Notes under the pieces: model-generated | What the model was told of the DNA's origin: nothing | Database searches by the model: none | Seen by the model: only the letters and a program-made list of their open reading frames with translations | Shown: positions 55,379 through 63,713 of the stretch, in pieces | Numbering within the stretch: position 1 is the first letter of the stretch | Layout of the letters: each line of letters begins with the position of its first letter | Assembly (NCBI RefSeq): GCF_000407185.1 | Contig: NZ_KE136481.1 | Coordinates: 1,340,136-1,404,135 of the forward strand | Source of the DNA: Enterococcus malodoratus ATCC 43197 | Lineage (GTDB): Bacteria > Bacillota > Bacilli > Lactobacillales > Enterococcaceae | Reading direction: 5' to 3' | DNA length: 64,000 bases | Translations under genes and position numbers: made by a program

Positions 55379-56183
55379 AGAAAGTGAACACCCCTTTGAA
55401 GTGATCGTTGATTCCTTTTTTGCTCTCTTTCGTAGTGAATGAGCTGTTGATTGCTTTCGCCCAGTCCGTATCCTTGTTTTTATCCTTCACGATCAGGCTG
55501 ATTGGGAAATCTTTGGCGTGCTGATCACGAATCAAATAATCCTTGTAGTTTTCACCAGAGTTAAACATAAATGTAAAGAAGCAAGTCGCTGCATCTAGAT
55601 CTTCCAAACTGCGAACCGTTTGTGCTTGTTCGATCTCAACAAATTTGAAGTTTTTCGGATTCTCAACGATATCCAATGCTGTAAAACCAGATTTCTTCTC
55701 ATCGCTCAATTTGATTAAACCGGCATCCTGCATCATCAATAAAGAATTATCCCGGTTCATCGCATCATTCATAATAGCAATTTGCGCGCCATCAGGTAAT
55801 TGATCGATTTTGTCATGTTTTGTCGAATACAAACCAATTCCTGTGTAATAAACATGCGGCTTCATCATTGCTAGATCGCCGCCCTTTTGCTCATTGAAAG
55901 ATTTTACGAAGGGCTCATGTTGTGCAAATGATGCATCGACATTGCCATCTTGAACGGCTTGTAACGCTTCGATATTATTTGAAAAGACCACAAATTCTGG
56001 TTTATAGCCTTCTGCTTCCATCGATGCTTTTGCCGCTTTAAGTGAATTCTCCGACACTTGATTACAGGCAATCTTGATTTCTTTCTTCTCATCTTTAGCA
56101 GACGCGTCTTCTTTCTTCGAGCCACAAGCTCCTAATACTAAAACCGCCGCTAATACTGCAAATCCAACTTTTAATTTCTTCAT
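55371..56183 (-). CDS. metQ: Methionine ABC transporter lipoprotein MetQ
   Basis: 270 residues from the ATG at 56183, which has AAGGGAG 7 bases before it; an ATG two codons upstream is too close to the RBS. Lipobox LGACGS (Cys about 20) marks a lipid-anchored binding protein. The body (KIACNQVSENSLKAAKASMEAEGY, NVDASFAQHEPFVK, GIGLYS) follows the NlpA/MetQ family. It captures methionine-like ligands outside the membrane. First gene of metQ-DUF169-metN-metI. Confidence 0.93.
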   Translation of the reverse strand: MKKLKVGFAVLAAVLVLGACGSKKEDASAKDEKKEIKIACNQVSENSLKAAKASMEAEGYKPEFVVFSNNIEALQAVQDGNVDASFAQHEPFVKSFNEQKGGDLAMMKPHVYYTGIGLYSTKHDKIDQLPDGAQIAIMNDAMNRDNSLLMMQDAGLIKLSDEKKSGFTALDIVENPKNFKFVEIEQAQTVRSLEDLDAATCFFTFMFNSGENYKDYLIRDQHAKDFPISLIVKDKNKDTDWAKAINSSFTTKESKKGINDHFKGVFTFYE

Positions 56184-56252
56184 CTTCATTCTCCCTTTTA
56201 CATAAATTTTTGTACTAATAAATCGTATGTGTTCGAGCGCACAAAAAAGAAA

Positions 56253-56268
56253 CATACAAAACTGTATG
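56253..56268 (-). terminator. Possible leader attenuator before metQ
   Basis: CATACA/TGTATG 6-bp stem with a 4-base loop, followed on the minus strand by TTTCTTTTTT. It sits about 70 bases upstream of metQ, so it could stop transcription before the operon. Confidence 0.45.
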
Positions 56269-56500
56269 CTCCTCCGATCCAGCAAAAATAAACGTAAAGA
56301 ATCACGTAACAAAGAAAGGAGGGAAATTTTGCTTACTCATTGACTTAGTAACTCTAAGCCCACACTTCACTCAAACTCACCGTCGATAAATAAACAAACT
56401 TGCCACCCCCCTAAATATTAAAAGCGTTATCATTAAGAGTATAGCGAAAAGAGAAACGCTTCACAATAATTCTCACAAAAAAAGAATAAATACTAAAAAA

Positions 56501-56524
56501 GCCGAATCCAAAAACGGACTCGGC
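56501..56524 (-). terminator. Terminator of the 5'-nucleotidase gene
   Basis: GCCGAATCC and GGACTCGGC (9-bp stem, 6-base loop), followed by TTTTTT on the minus strand. Confidence 0.85.
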
Positions 56525-56534
56525 AAACTCTCAC

Positions 56535-59522
56535 TTATTTCCTCTTAAAGTAAATCAAACCGCTGGCGCTTAGAACGACCATTCCCAATACAACAAAAAT
56601 CGGCTGTTTCCCTTCACCAGTATTCGGATAAATCTTTCCAATCGTGCTTTCAATCCAATTGCTATTATCTGGTATTCCATTGTTTACACTGGAGATAATT
56701 TTCCTTTCTAAAACTGTTTTCTCAAATACGTACGCACCGCCATTTACTCCGGTGATCGTAATCGTAACTTTTTGATCCTTCTTCAAAGCCAATTCAGTTA
56801 TATCAAGAATGATATTGCCTTTTTCATCCGATTTACCAAGTGCAAATTTTTCGCTCTGAACAACTGATAAATCGATCGTTGCGTTTGCGATCGTCTTACC
56901 CGTGAATGACGTGTCGCCCTCGTGTAGATCGTTTAGTGTTGTTTCTTTTTTGATGCGCGCGGTTTCTTCATCAGCGGCTGGATTGGTTCCTTCTTTCGCT
57001 AAAACTGGCGTCCGGAAACTAGCACTTCCGCCATTTGGTCCCGTAACGCTGACAACAACTTCTTGACCTGCCTGCAGCTTCAAGTTTTGAACATCAATTT
57101 TGAACTTACCATCTGCATCAGATGTATTCGGCTCCTCAGCAGCCTGCGCAGCAACTTTCGCCATTGGTGCAGGTGCCGCAGCTTCAGCCGATTTCACTTC
57201 TGGAACAGCAACCTCGATTGTCGCATTTGGGATCGTTACTCCAGTCAGAGATTGGTCACCTTCGAAAATTTTATCTAGTTTTGTACTGTCCTTGATTTTC
57301 TTAGTTTCTTCTTCTTTTGGATCAACTACCGGTGTTTTTGCTAATACTTTCACCGTAAAGCTAGATTTGCCATTATTTGGACCAGTGATTGTCACAGTAA
57401 GTTCTTTACCTTCTTTGATCTCTAGTTGGTCTAAAGCAATCGAGAAATTCCCATCTTTGTCTGACGTGATCCCTTGAGGCAATGCGCGTGATTTTGTTTC
57501 CTTAGCCGCGACTGATACCGTCGCATTCGGAATTGTCGTCCCGGTCAAATGCGTATCACCTTCATGAAGTTCATTCAATTTGGTATCATTCTTAATTTTC
57601 TCTGTTTCTTCTGCCGCCGGATCAACTGGGGCCAAGGTTTTACGGCCTTCAATTTTTGCCGACACTTTCTTGCCATTCGCCTCTAAATCTTTAATGTAGC
57701 CAATAAATGTTTCAGTATCAGGATCCATAGCACCTTTCAATTCCGCTTGAGTAAATTCAGAGAAACCGTCTCCTCCGCCGTACAAGAAATCATTGATGAT
57801 CAACTTGTACGTTTTATTCGCTTCGATTGGTGTGCCATCAGCCTTTTCAATTTCTTTGACTACAGAAGAAGTACCATTTTTCTCAACCGTATATTTCAAT
57901 CCAGAAACCTGAAGGAAATACTTATCACTTTGCTGATTCAAAACATTCTCGATTTGTTGTCCGGTCATTTCTACAATCTGCATGATATTTCCAAACGGTT
58001 GAACGGCTTGAGCCGCTCCCCACGTGATCGACGAATCTGCCTTCACCTTCAAATCATCACGAATGCCACCATTATTCGTCATAGCAAAATCAACGTCTTC
58101 GCCATTTTTCTTCGCCATGTAGACTTGTGCATCTGTCACAAGATTTCCGACTGGCGACTCACCCAGTTCATTGACTGTACGTGTGATATCTTCCGCTTTA
58201 TCCGCTGTTCCGATTTTTTCATCCGTTACATCCTTAACACGAGTATCAGCATCGTCAACAATCTCTTTTACTGTCGCATCAAGAGTAACACCGCCATTTG
58301 GATCAACTGGATTAACTGTTGCTTTCGGTGTCGAGACAAAATCATTGGTTGCTGTGTCGTATTCTCCCTGCAAATCAATGTATCCTTTTCCTTGTGAAGT
58401 GGATTGTACGATCCGCGTATTACCGACCACACCATTCGTGTACACATGATTATGTCCTGCAAAAAAGGCATCCACGCTATTATTAGGATCTACTTGATTT
58501 ACCTTGGTCATAATATCAGCTGTTTCACCACTTACACTTTCGCCAGCTCCCTGCACTGATGGTGTATGACCAAGTACAACGATCGCATTAACACCTTGAT
58601 TAACTAACTCTTTTGAATATTTTACAATTTCATCAGCTGGATCAGTAAAATTATAATCCTCATGGTATTTAGCTAAAACCAGATTTGGGATTTCAGTAGT
58701 AACTACTCCAATATAGCCAATCTTGATTGGCTCAGAAGTCGTGCCCACATTTTTAATAGTATATGGTTTCCAACCATATGGGATATCTCCCGTATTCTTA
58801 TCACGAACATTGGCGATGACTAAATCGAATCCGCCCTTTAATTGATCTTGAGTATAATCATTATTGTAATCCTTCACGATCTGATAAAAATCAGAAGTTG
58901 GATCTGGTTTAGTTCCGGTCAATATCCGATTGAATTCTCCTAATCCCTCATCAAACTCATGATTTCCTAAAGTTCCAACATCAAACTTCATTTGATTCAA
59001 AATTCGCATCGTCGGTTGATCTTGCAACAAGCCAGAATTTGCCGGACTTGCCCCAACCATATCACCTGCTTGTACTCGCAACGTTTTTCCAGTACTGTTC
59101 TTTTGTTTGAAAGTTGATTCGGCCTGGCTAAAATATCCAGCCAATAATGCTGCCGTTCCAGCGCCAGACACTTTTGCTCCATTCGCACCATAATAGCTGC
59201 CTGTCGTACTCAACGCACCATGAAAATCATTGATTCCCAACATCTGAATTGGAACAGTCGTTGAACTTTTCGCTGCTTTTTCTGGAGATGAACGCCTTTC
59301 AGCCGTCGATTCAGTCGATAAAGCAGAATCTGATGACTGACTATCGACCTCACTATTCATCTCACTAGTGGCGGTACTATCTGTTGTATCACTAACTTGA
59401 CTGCTTATCGTACTATTTATTTCGCTATTAATCGTTTCTGCTGCCGCTAACCCAGACGGCAAAGTAAAACCTAAAACGGTAAGTAATGTTACAGCACTTC
59501 TAATTAGATTCGGCTTCCTCAA
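56535..59522 (-). CDS. Cell-wall 5'-nucleotidase/2',3'-cyclic phosphodiesterase with YPNTG signal
   Basis: 995 residues. Start chosen at TTG 59522, since AAGGAG is 9 bases before it; the in-frame ATG six bases after the AAGGAG motif's start has no room for an RBS. Signal peptide (1-30), Ser/Thr linker, metallophosphatase domain (LGINDFHGAL, GNHEFDEG, GHNHVYTNG), 5'-nucleotidase C-domain, then three Ig-like repeats (KLNELHEGDTHLTG, KLDKIFEGDQSLTG, TLNDLHEGDTSFTG) and IYPNTGE at 965 plus a hydrophobic helix. The signal reads YPNTG rather than LPxTG. In the family, this dephosphorylates external nucleotides, giving adenosine. A cre site lies 20 bases upstream. Confidence 0.9.
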   Translation of the reverse strand: MRKPNLIRSAVTLLTVLGFTLPSGLAAAETINSEINSTISSQVSDTTDSTATSEMNSEVDSQSSDSALSTESTAERRSSPEKAAKSSTTVPIQMLGINDFHGALSTTGSYYGANGAKVSGAGTAALLAGYFSQAESTFKQKNSTGKTLRVQAGDMVGASPANSGLLQDQPTMRILNQMKFDVGTLGNHEFDEGLGEFNRILTGTKPDPTSDFYQIVKDYNNDYTQDQLKGGFDLVIANVRDKNTGDIPYGWKPYTIKNVGTTSEPIKIGYIGVVTTEIPNLVLAKYHEDYNFTDPADEIVKYSKELVNQGVNAIVVLGHTPSVQGAGESVSGETADIMTKVNQVDPNNSVDAFFAGHNHVYTNGVVGNTRIVQSTSQGKGYIDLQGEYDTATNDFVSTPKATVNPVDPNGGVTLDATVKEIVDDADTRVKDVTDEKIGTADKAEDITRTVNELGESPVGNLVTDAQVYMAKKNGEDVDFAMTNNGGIRDDLKVKADSSITWGAAQAVQPFGNIMQIVEMTGQQIENVLNQQSDKYFLQVSGLKYTVEKNGTSSVVKEIEKADGTPIEANKTYKLIINDFLYGGGDGFSEFTQAELKGAMDPDTETFIGYIKDLEANGKKVSAKIEGRKTLAPVDPAAEETEKIKNDTKLNELHEGDTHLTGTTIPNATVSVAAKETKSRALPQGITSDKDGNFSIALDQLEIKEGKELTVTITGPNNGKSSFTVKVLAKTPVVDPKEEETKKIKDSTKLDKIFEGDQSLTGVTIPNATIEVAVPEVKSAEAAAPAPMAKVAAQAAEEPNTSDADGKFKIDVQNLKLQAGQEVVVSVTGPNGGSASFRTPVLAKEGTNPAADEETARIKKETTLNDLHEGDTSFTGKTIANATIDLSVVQSEKFALGKSDEKGNIILDITELALKKDQKVTITITGVNGGAYVFEKTVLERKIISSVNNGIPDNSNWIESTIGKIYPNTGEGKQPIFVVLGMVVLSASGLIYFKRK

Positions 59523-59542
59523 AGAATTCATCTCCTTCAATA

Positions 59543-59556
59543 TTAAAACGCTTACA
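59543..59556 (-). promoter_or_regulatory. cre (CcpA)-like site before the 5'-nucleotidase
   Basis: TGTAAGCGTTTTAA matches the cre consensus with one mismatch, just before the RBS, where CcpA would act as a roadblock. Confidence 0.6.
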
Positions 59557-59645
59557 ATAGAGATGTTAACAATTCTTCACGGAATATTCAAACTTTTTTC
59601 GAATTTTCTTATTATTTCTTGTCGATACAATAAAAATGAGCAAAA

Positions 59646-59685
59646 AAATAAACCTAAGTAGATTGATAATTTCTTAGATTTATTT
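59646..59685 (-). terminator. Probable weak terminator of the DUF4365 gene
   Basis: A 13-base stem (AAATAAACCTAAG and CTTAGATTTATTT) with one wobble and a 14-base loop, followed on the minus strand by TTTTG. AT-rich, so weaker than the others. Confidence 0.5.
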
Positions 59686-59741
59686 TAAATACAACGAAAA
59701 ATCCGTTTCTTAAAGTTGGGCCATTCATAAGTATTGTCATG

Positions 59742-61574
59742 TTAACTAACCAATAACTTAATCAACCGTTCTTCGTTATAATCAGCGATTAAGTCAGAAA
59801 AATCTTTGAGCAGATCACTTTCACGAATCCTTTTTCCATCGAAGGAGCCTTTGTATTGTTGGACGATCGATTGGAGTCTGCTAAATATATTGGCTAGAAA
59901 ATAGCCTTCACTGAGCGTTTCATTTTTCTGTTCTTGTTTCATTTGTGCTAAATCCTCAAGTAAAATATTTTTCTTGTTTTGGTACCAGGCTTTTGCGGAA
60001 TTACCGCCGATCGACAGTTCGGCTTGAACTAACCGATCGAAATTCAGCAGCAACTGTTCAAATGAAGCATAGTTGACCAAATAGAAATCTTTTTCTTTCA
60101 TATATTCAGCCAAATAATAAAAGGTACTGGCTAGTTCACTGTTGCTATTGGGATATTGCGTAAGTTTATATTTCGGTACAAAGATTTTTTTCTCGATTTC
60201 TTCTTTGGTCAACGTTTTATACACTTTTATCAGCTTCGTTCCAAAAAGTCTTTTTTTCCTGACTGTAAATTCATTCGTGAGGAATTTAGGCAGCAGATCA
60301 TTGATAAAGAAGGAATACGTATCCACAACACTATACGGCTGTTCTGGTTTATTTTCACAATCATCGAGATATTCCCAGATGACATCTACGACTAATTTCT
60401 CCGAGTCATAACTTGACTGCTCGTAACTGCCGTACACATTGAAAAGCTCTTTCCCCTGCTCATCCTCGATACCGATTCGGTTATTGTCCTCAAAAGGAAT
60501 AAAAATATACCCCTCTTCAAAAGAGCCGTTGCTCAGCTGATACTTCTGGACGTGCTCGCGAATCGTCTCCCAAAGTTCTACCTCAAGCTGCATCAATTTA
60601 AAACGGCTATGACTTCCGCGATAAGGTTCAAAGGCAAATGACTCCAGCTCTTTCATGAAGCGAGTGATTTTTCCTACATAATTTTTGATGAATGTATCGA
60701 TAACCACACACAGCTCATCCACTTCATCTTGATACAAATAAGCGATACTATTGCCGAAATCCGCAAAGTATTGATCGATTTCTTCTAAGTACAATTTGAT
60801 AAACTTCCGCATTCCCAGCTTTGCGTCGGTTTCTTTGCCAAAATAAAATAAATCCAATAGTTCTTTATGCGTTAAACGTATCTCCGCATCCGGTTTCTTT
60901 GCATATCTGCTGAATTGGATCAAACAGCTCGTCTCACGCGAAGCCAGATTATCCATTGGATAGGATGCGGTTAGACGAACATTTTTGTAGTTGATGGTGA
61001 TTGATTTTTCCGCTTCTTCAATCAGCAGCTCCTCTGAAAAATACTCAACTTCAGAAAAAGTAGCGATATCTTGGCTGATTCGATCTAAGGCACCATTAAA
61101 TAAATGGTTATCAAAGCGTTTCATATGCTCCATAAAGTCTGTCGGCAGGTCTTCTGATTTTTCATGTAACAGGTTCGTTTTAGGCAGTTTGATCACGATC
61201 GATTCTTTATCTTCAGAAATTTCTTTGATCTTCTCAAAAAGCTGCTCAAAAGGATCTACCCAATAAATATCTTCCTCTTCCGGATCAACGTAAAATAGAA
61301 AAGTTACATATCTTTTTTTGAACCAAAGCCGAACCATCGCTGGATTCATTTGCAGGGAGACATAATCATCGTCCTCAGCAATTTTTTCTACTCCTTTGTA
61401 TTGAACAAAAAATTCTCTTCCATTAGCTACTTCCCCCGAAGTAACCGTACACGAAAGATCGATCCCAAAATCATCGTGCATTTTGTTTACAGTACAGTTC
61501 CTTGATAAAAATGTGTTTAATAACGATTCCGTTTTATTTTCCATTTCTTGTATCGTTTCCATTTCTACAACCAA
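59742..61574 (-). CDS. DUF4365 (nuclease-like) protein, 610 aa
   Basis: The N-terminal 130 residues match DUF4365: KMHDDFGIDLSCTV (Asp-x-Gly-Ile-Asp) then FFVQYKGVE (Gln-x-Lys), the pattern of a PD-(D/E)XK nuclease core. The rest (about 140-610) is a helical region with unknown domains, no membrane helix. Start TTG 61574 behind AGAGGTGG; the ATG at 61592 lies inside the RBS. Single gene. DUF4365 nuclease-like proteins occur next to or within defence genes in other bacteria, so an anti-phage or restriction role is possible but not shown. The known family motif is short, so a non-nuclease role is also possible. Confidence 0.72.
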   Translation of the reverse strand: MVVEMETIQEMENKTESLLNTFLSRNCTVNKMHDDFGIDLSCTVTSGEVANGREFFVQYKGVEKIAEDDDYVSLQMNPAMVRLWFKKRYVTFLFYVDPEEEDIYWVDPFEQLFEKIKEISEDKESIVIKLPKTNLLHEKSEDLPTDFMEHMKRFDNHLFNGALDRISQDIATFSEVEYFSEELLIEEAEKSITINYKNVRLTASYPMDNLASRETSCLIQFSRYAKKPDAEIRLTHKELLDLFYFGKETDAKLGMRKFIKLYLEEIDQYFADFGNSIAYLYQDEVDELCVVIDTFIKNYVGKITRFMKELESFAFEPYRGSHSRFKLMQLEVELWETIREHVQKYQLSNGSFEEGYIFIPFEDNNRIGIEDEQGKELFNVYGSYEQSSYDSEKLVVDVIWEYLDDCENKPEQPYSVVDTYSFFINDLLPKFLTNEFTVRKKRLFGTKLIKVYKTLTKEEIEKKIFVPKYKLTQYPNSNSELASTFYYLAEYMKEKDFYLVNYASFEQLLLNFDRLVQAELSIGGNSAKAWYQNKKNILLEDLAQMKQEQKNETLSEGYFLANIFSRLQSIVQQYKGSFDGKRIRESDLLKDFSDLIADYNEERLIKLLVS

Positions 61575-61733
61575 CGATGTCCCACCTCTCATTTAATCAT
61601 TTCCATTAACAAAAATAACATTTTTCACAACTTAAGTAAATGGCCCAGGACTTTTTATAACGATAAAATAGTACATTTTATAGTTGTTAAAAATAAATAT
61701 AACTACATTAATAATAGATAATAAACGAAAAAC

Positions 61734-61753
61734 CTCCTCTTGGTTAAGAGGAG
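61734..61753 (-). terminator. Terminator of the rhodanese-like lipoprotein gene
   Basis: CTCCTCTT/AAGAGGAG 8-bp stem with a 4-base loop, followed by GTTTTTCG on the minus strand, about 20 bases after the stop. Confidence 0.85.
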
Positions 61754-61772
61754 ATTCGCATTATTTTTATAT

Positions 61773-62252
61773 TTATCCTGTTACCCAAAGTTTATTATCA
61801 TCTTTATACGGCCATTTCTTCGCGCCATTTTCAACGATGAACAAACGAGATTCATCCACACCTTCGTCGATCATTAGCGAGATGGTGCGTTTGGCACCGC
61901 CACCGCCGCCAGGACAAACAACATAGATGGGTTTGTCGCCCTCTTTGAATTGATCAACATTATCAACGACTAGTTTTTCTAATTTTTCAGTGTCGACCGG
62001 ATAAGCTGGCACACTGATTGAATTTGGCATATGGCCTTTGTCAAACTCAGCTTCTGGTTGGATATCGATGATTTGATAGTCCGTTGAATCATCGGTTTCA
62101 AGAACCTTTTTCATATCTGCCGGCTTGATCATCTGCCAATCGATATCGGCCTCTGCACGGTCTTCTTTAGCATCCTCTTTTTGGCACCCTGTCAATACTA
62201 CCGCAAACACCGCTAAAGCGATAATTAATAATCCGCTTACTCTTTTTTTCAT
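61773..62252 (-). CDS. Rhodanese-like lipoprotein
   Basis: 159 residues. Lipobox VVLTGCQ (Cys23) marks export and lipidation. Rhodanese fold with IIDIQPEAEFDKGHMPNSISVP and Cys113 in VVCPGGGGGAKRT, where the active-site loop is glycine-rich and longer than the usual C-x-S-G-x-R. An extracytoplasmic sulfurtransferase or redox protein is possible; the loop could also be inactive. Start ATG at 62252. It lies upstream of ApbE (two genes, possibly unrelated). Confidence 0.82.
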   Translation of the reverse strand: MKKRVSGLLIIALAVFAVVLTGCQKEDAKEDRAEADIDWQMIKPADMKKVLETDDSTDYQIIDIQPEAEFDKGHMPNSISVPAYPVDTEKLEKLVVDNVDQFKEGDKPIYVVCPGGGGGAKRTISLMIDEGVDESRLFIVENGAKKWPYKDDNKLWVTG

Positions 62253-62640
62253 TTCTTAAATCCTTCTTTCATTCAATTTTTTGTTGGGATCACTTGATGA
62301 GCTTTAACTCTCCATCCGTCAAAAAATTCCCTGCAAAAAAGCATCTATTTGTGTTTTTAATCACATATATTTCGAGGGAAAGATTGTTAAATACACTCGC
62401 TTAGAGACTCTAAGTATACTTTCACCTCATAGTCATAGTCGTTTTGACAAATCTTTCACCTCCGCGTCAGAATGTAAGGGCTCTCTCAAATCAAAGTATA
62501 TAGAAAGGAAATTGCTTTTTCAATAACAAAAGGGAAGATTTTTCGTTGTTGCAAAATCTTTAATATCAAGTAAAAAAATTGAATGAAATAACAATATTTA
62601 TTTTAAAAAAAGACATAAAATCACTTTTATGTCTTGCTGC
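62253..62640. other. Intergenic region before the lipoprotein gene
   Basis: 388 bases with no gene. It includes the ApbE terminator (62610-62635) and the promoter area of the lipoprotein gene. No other motif supported. Confidence 0.5.
62610..62635 (-). terminator. Terminator of apbE-type gene
   Basis: AAGACATAAAA/TTTTATGTCTT 11-bp stem with a 4-base loop, followed by TTTTT on the minus strand. Confidence 0.85.
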
Positions 62641-63567
62641 TTAGAGTTCGATTCGATTCTTTAGTCCATCGCTATACGCCATCTGCTGATCCGTCGTAAT
62701 GACGATCCCATCGATGCCTTCATGCTGATTCAATTCAGCCAGAACCTCATGGGCATTTTTCCCAAATAAATGTGTGGTCCAAATCTCGCCGTCTAATGAT
62801 TTTTTAGACACGATCGTTAGGCTGGCCAAGTCGTTTTGGATCGGATAGCCGGTCTGACTATCAAAAATGTGATGATAGCTTTGCCCTTGCCACTCGAATT
62901 TGCGTTCATAGATGCCTGATGTTACTACCGATTCATTTTGCGCCTTTACGACAGCGACATAATTCCCTCGTGGCAAGAAAGGATTTTGAATTCCGATTCG
63001 CCAGCGTCCTTCGGCTCGTTGCGGTGCTGATCCATAAGTCAGCACATTTCCGCCAAGGTCAATAAACGCCGCGGCTGCTCCAGCAGTTATAAATTCAGCA
63101 ATGATTTTATCAGCAAAGTAGCCCTTGGCTAATGCTCCCAAGTCTATCGCCATACCTGCTCGCTCCAAATAAACCGTCTGTTTCGCTTCATTTAATTGGA
63201 TCAAAGCTGGATTGATCAAAGCAAGCAGTTCACAGATTTTTTCTGGTGAGGGATATTTCGCGTCTTTGAAGCCAACCCGCCACTTTTGAATCAAGGGACC
63301 GATGGCAATATTCAACGCGCTATCTGAAACCAGACTTTGTTCCTTTCCAATTTTGATCAGCTCAAACAGCTCTTCGTCTACCTTAACCGGCGCCTGCCCT
63401 GCTTGCTGATTGATCTTCATTAAGTCAGAGTCATCCGCGTTGGCGCTGAAGCGCTGCTCAAAATCGCGTAAATGGTCTTCCGCACTGATCAATAATTCTT
63501 CTGATTCTGGATGTTCAATCCAAAGCTTGATGACCGTTCCCATCAAATGCAGTGTCTTCTCATTCAT
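62641..63567 (-). CDS. FAD:protein FMN transferase (ApbE family)
   Basis: 308 residues. Attaches FMN to Thr/Ser of secreted redox proteins. The family motifs are DLGALAKGYFADKI (about 140-153), GGNVLTYG and DSQTGYPIQNDLAS near 235-250. No lipobox or signal is visible, so it may be cytoplasmic. Start ATG at 63567. A substrate flavoprotein is not in the window; extracellular electron transfer is one possible context. Confidence 0.93.
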   Translation of the reverse strand: MNEKTLHLMGTVIKLWIEHPESEELLISAEDHLRDFEQRFSANADDSDLMKINQQAGQAPVKVDEELFELIKIGKEQSLVSDSALNIAIGPLIQKWRVGFKDAKYPSPEKICELLALINPALIQLNEAKQTVYLERAGMAIDLGALAKGYFADKIIAEFITAGAAAAFIDLGGNVLTYGSAPQRAEGRWRIGIQNPFLPRGNYVAVVKAQNESVVTSGIYERKFEWQGQSYHHIFDSQTGYPIQNDLASLTIVSKKSLDGEIWTTHLFGKNAHEVLAELNQHEGIDGIVITTDQQMAYSDGLKNRIEL

Positions 63568-63713
63568 ACTCGTGTTCCTTCCTTATTCTTCTATTATCTA
63601 GCTTAATGGAATCGTGGACAGAACAAAAGAAGAATTTCTGGAATTGTTTTGAAACCAGCAATGTAATCGCTTATACTTCTAGGTGTGAAAGAAAATTTAT
63701 AAAGGGGGATTTT

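Larger units (their letters stand above)
56184..56534. promoter_or_regulatory. Leader of the methionine operon and intergenic region
   Basis: 351 bases without a gene. It contains a hairpin with a T-run (56253-56268) inside the metQ leader, a CcpA-like sequence TAAAAGCGTTATCA (56419-56432, one to two mismatches) and the 5'-nucleotidase terminator (56501-56524). No known SAM riboswitch or T-box consensus was recognised. Confidence 0.5.

Noticed and set aside
56184-56534. T-box or SAM riboswitch for the methionine operon
   Set aside because: A GGGGTGGCA stretch recalls the T-box but the rest of the conserved elements and order are absent; no SAM-box core found.
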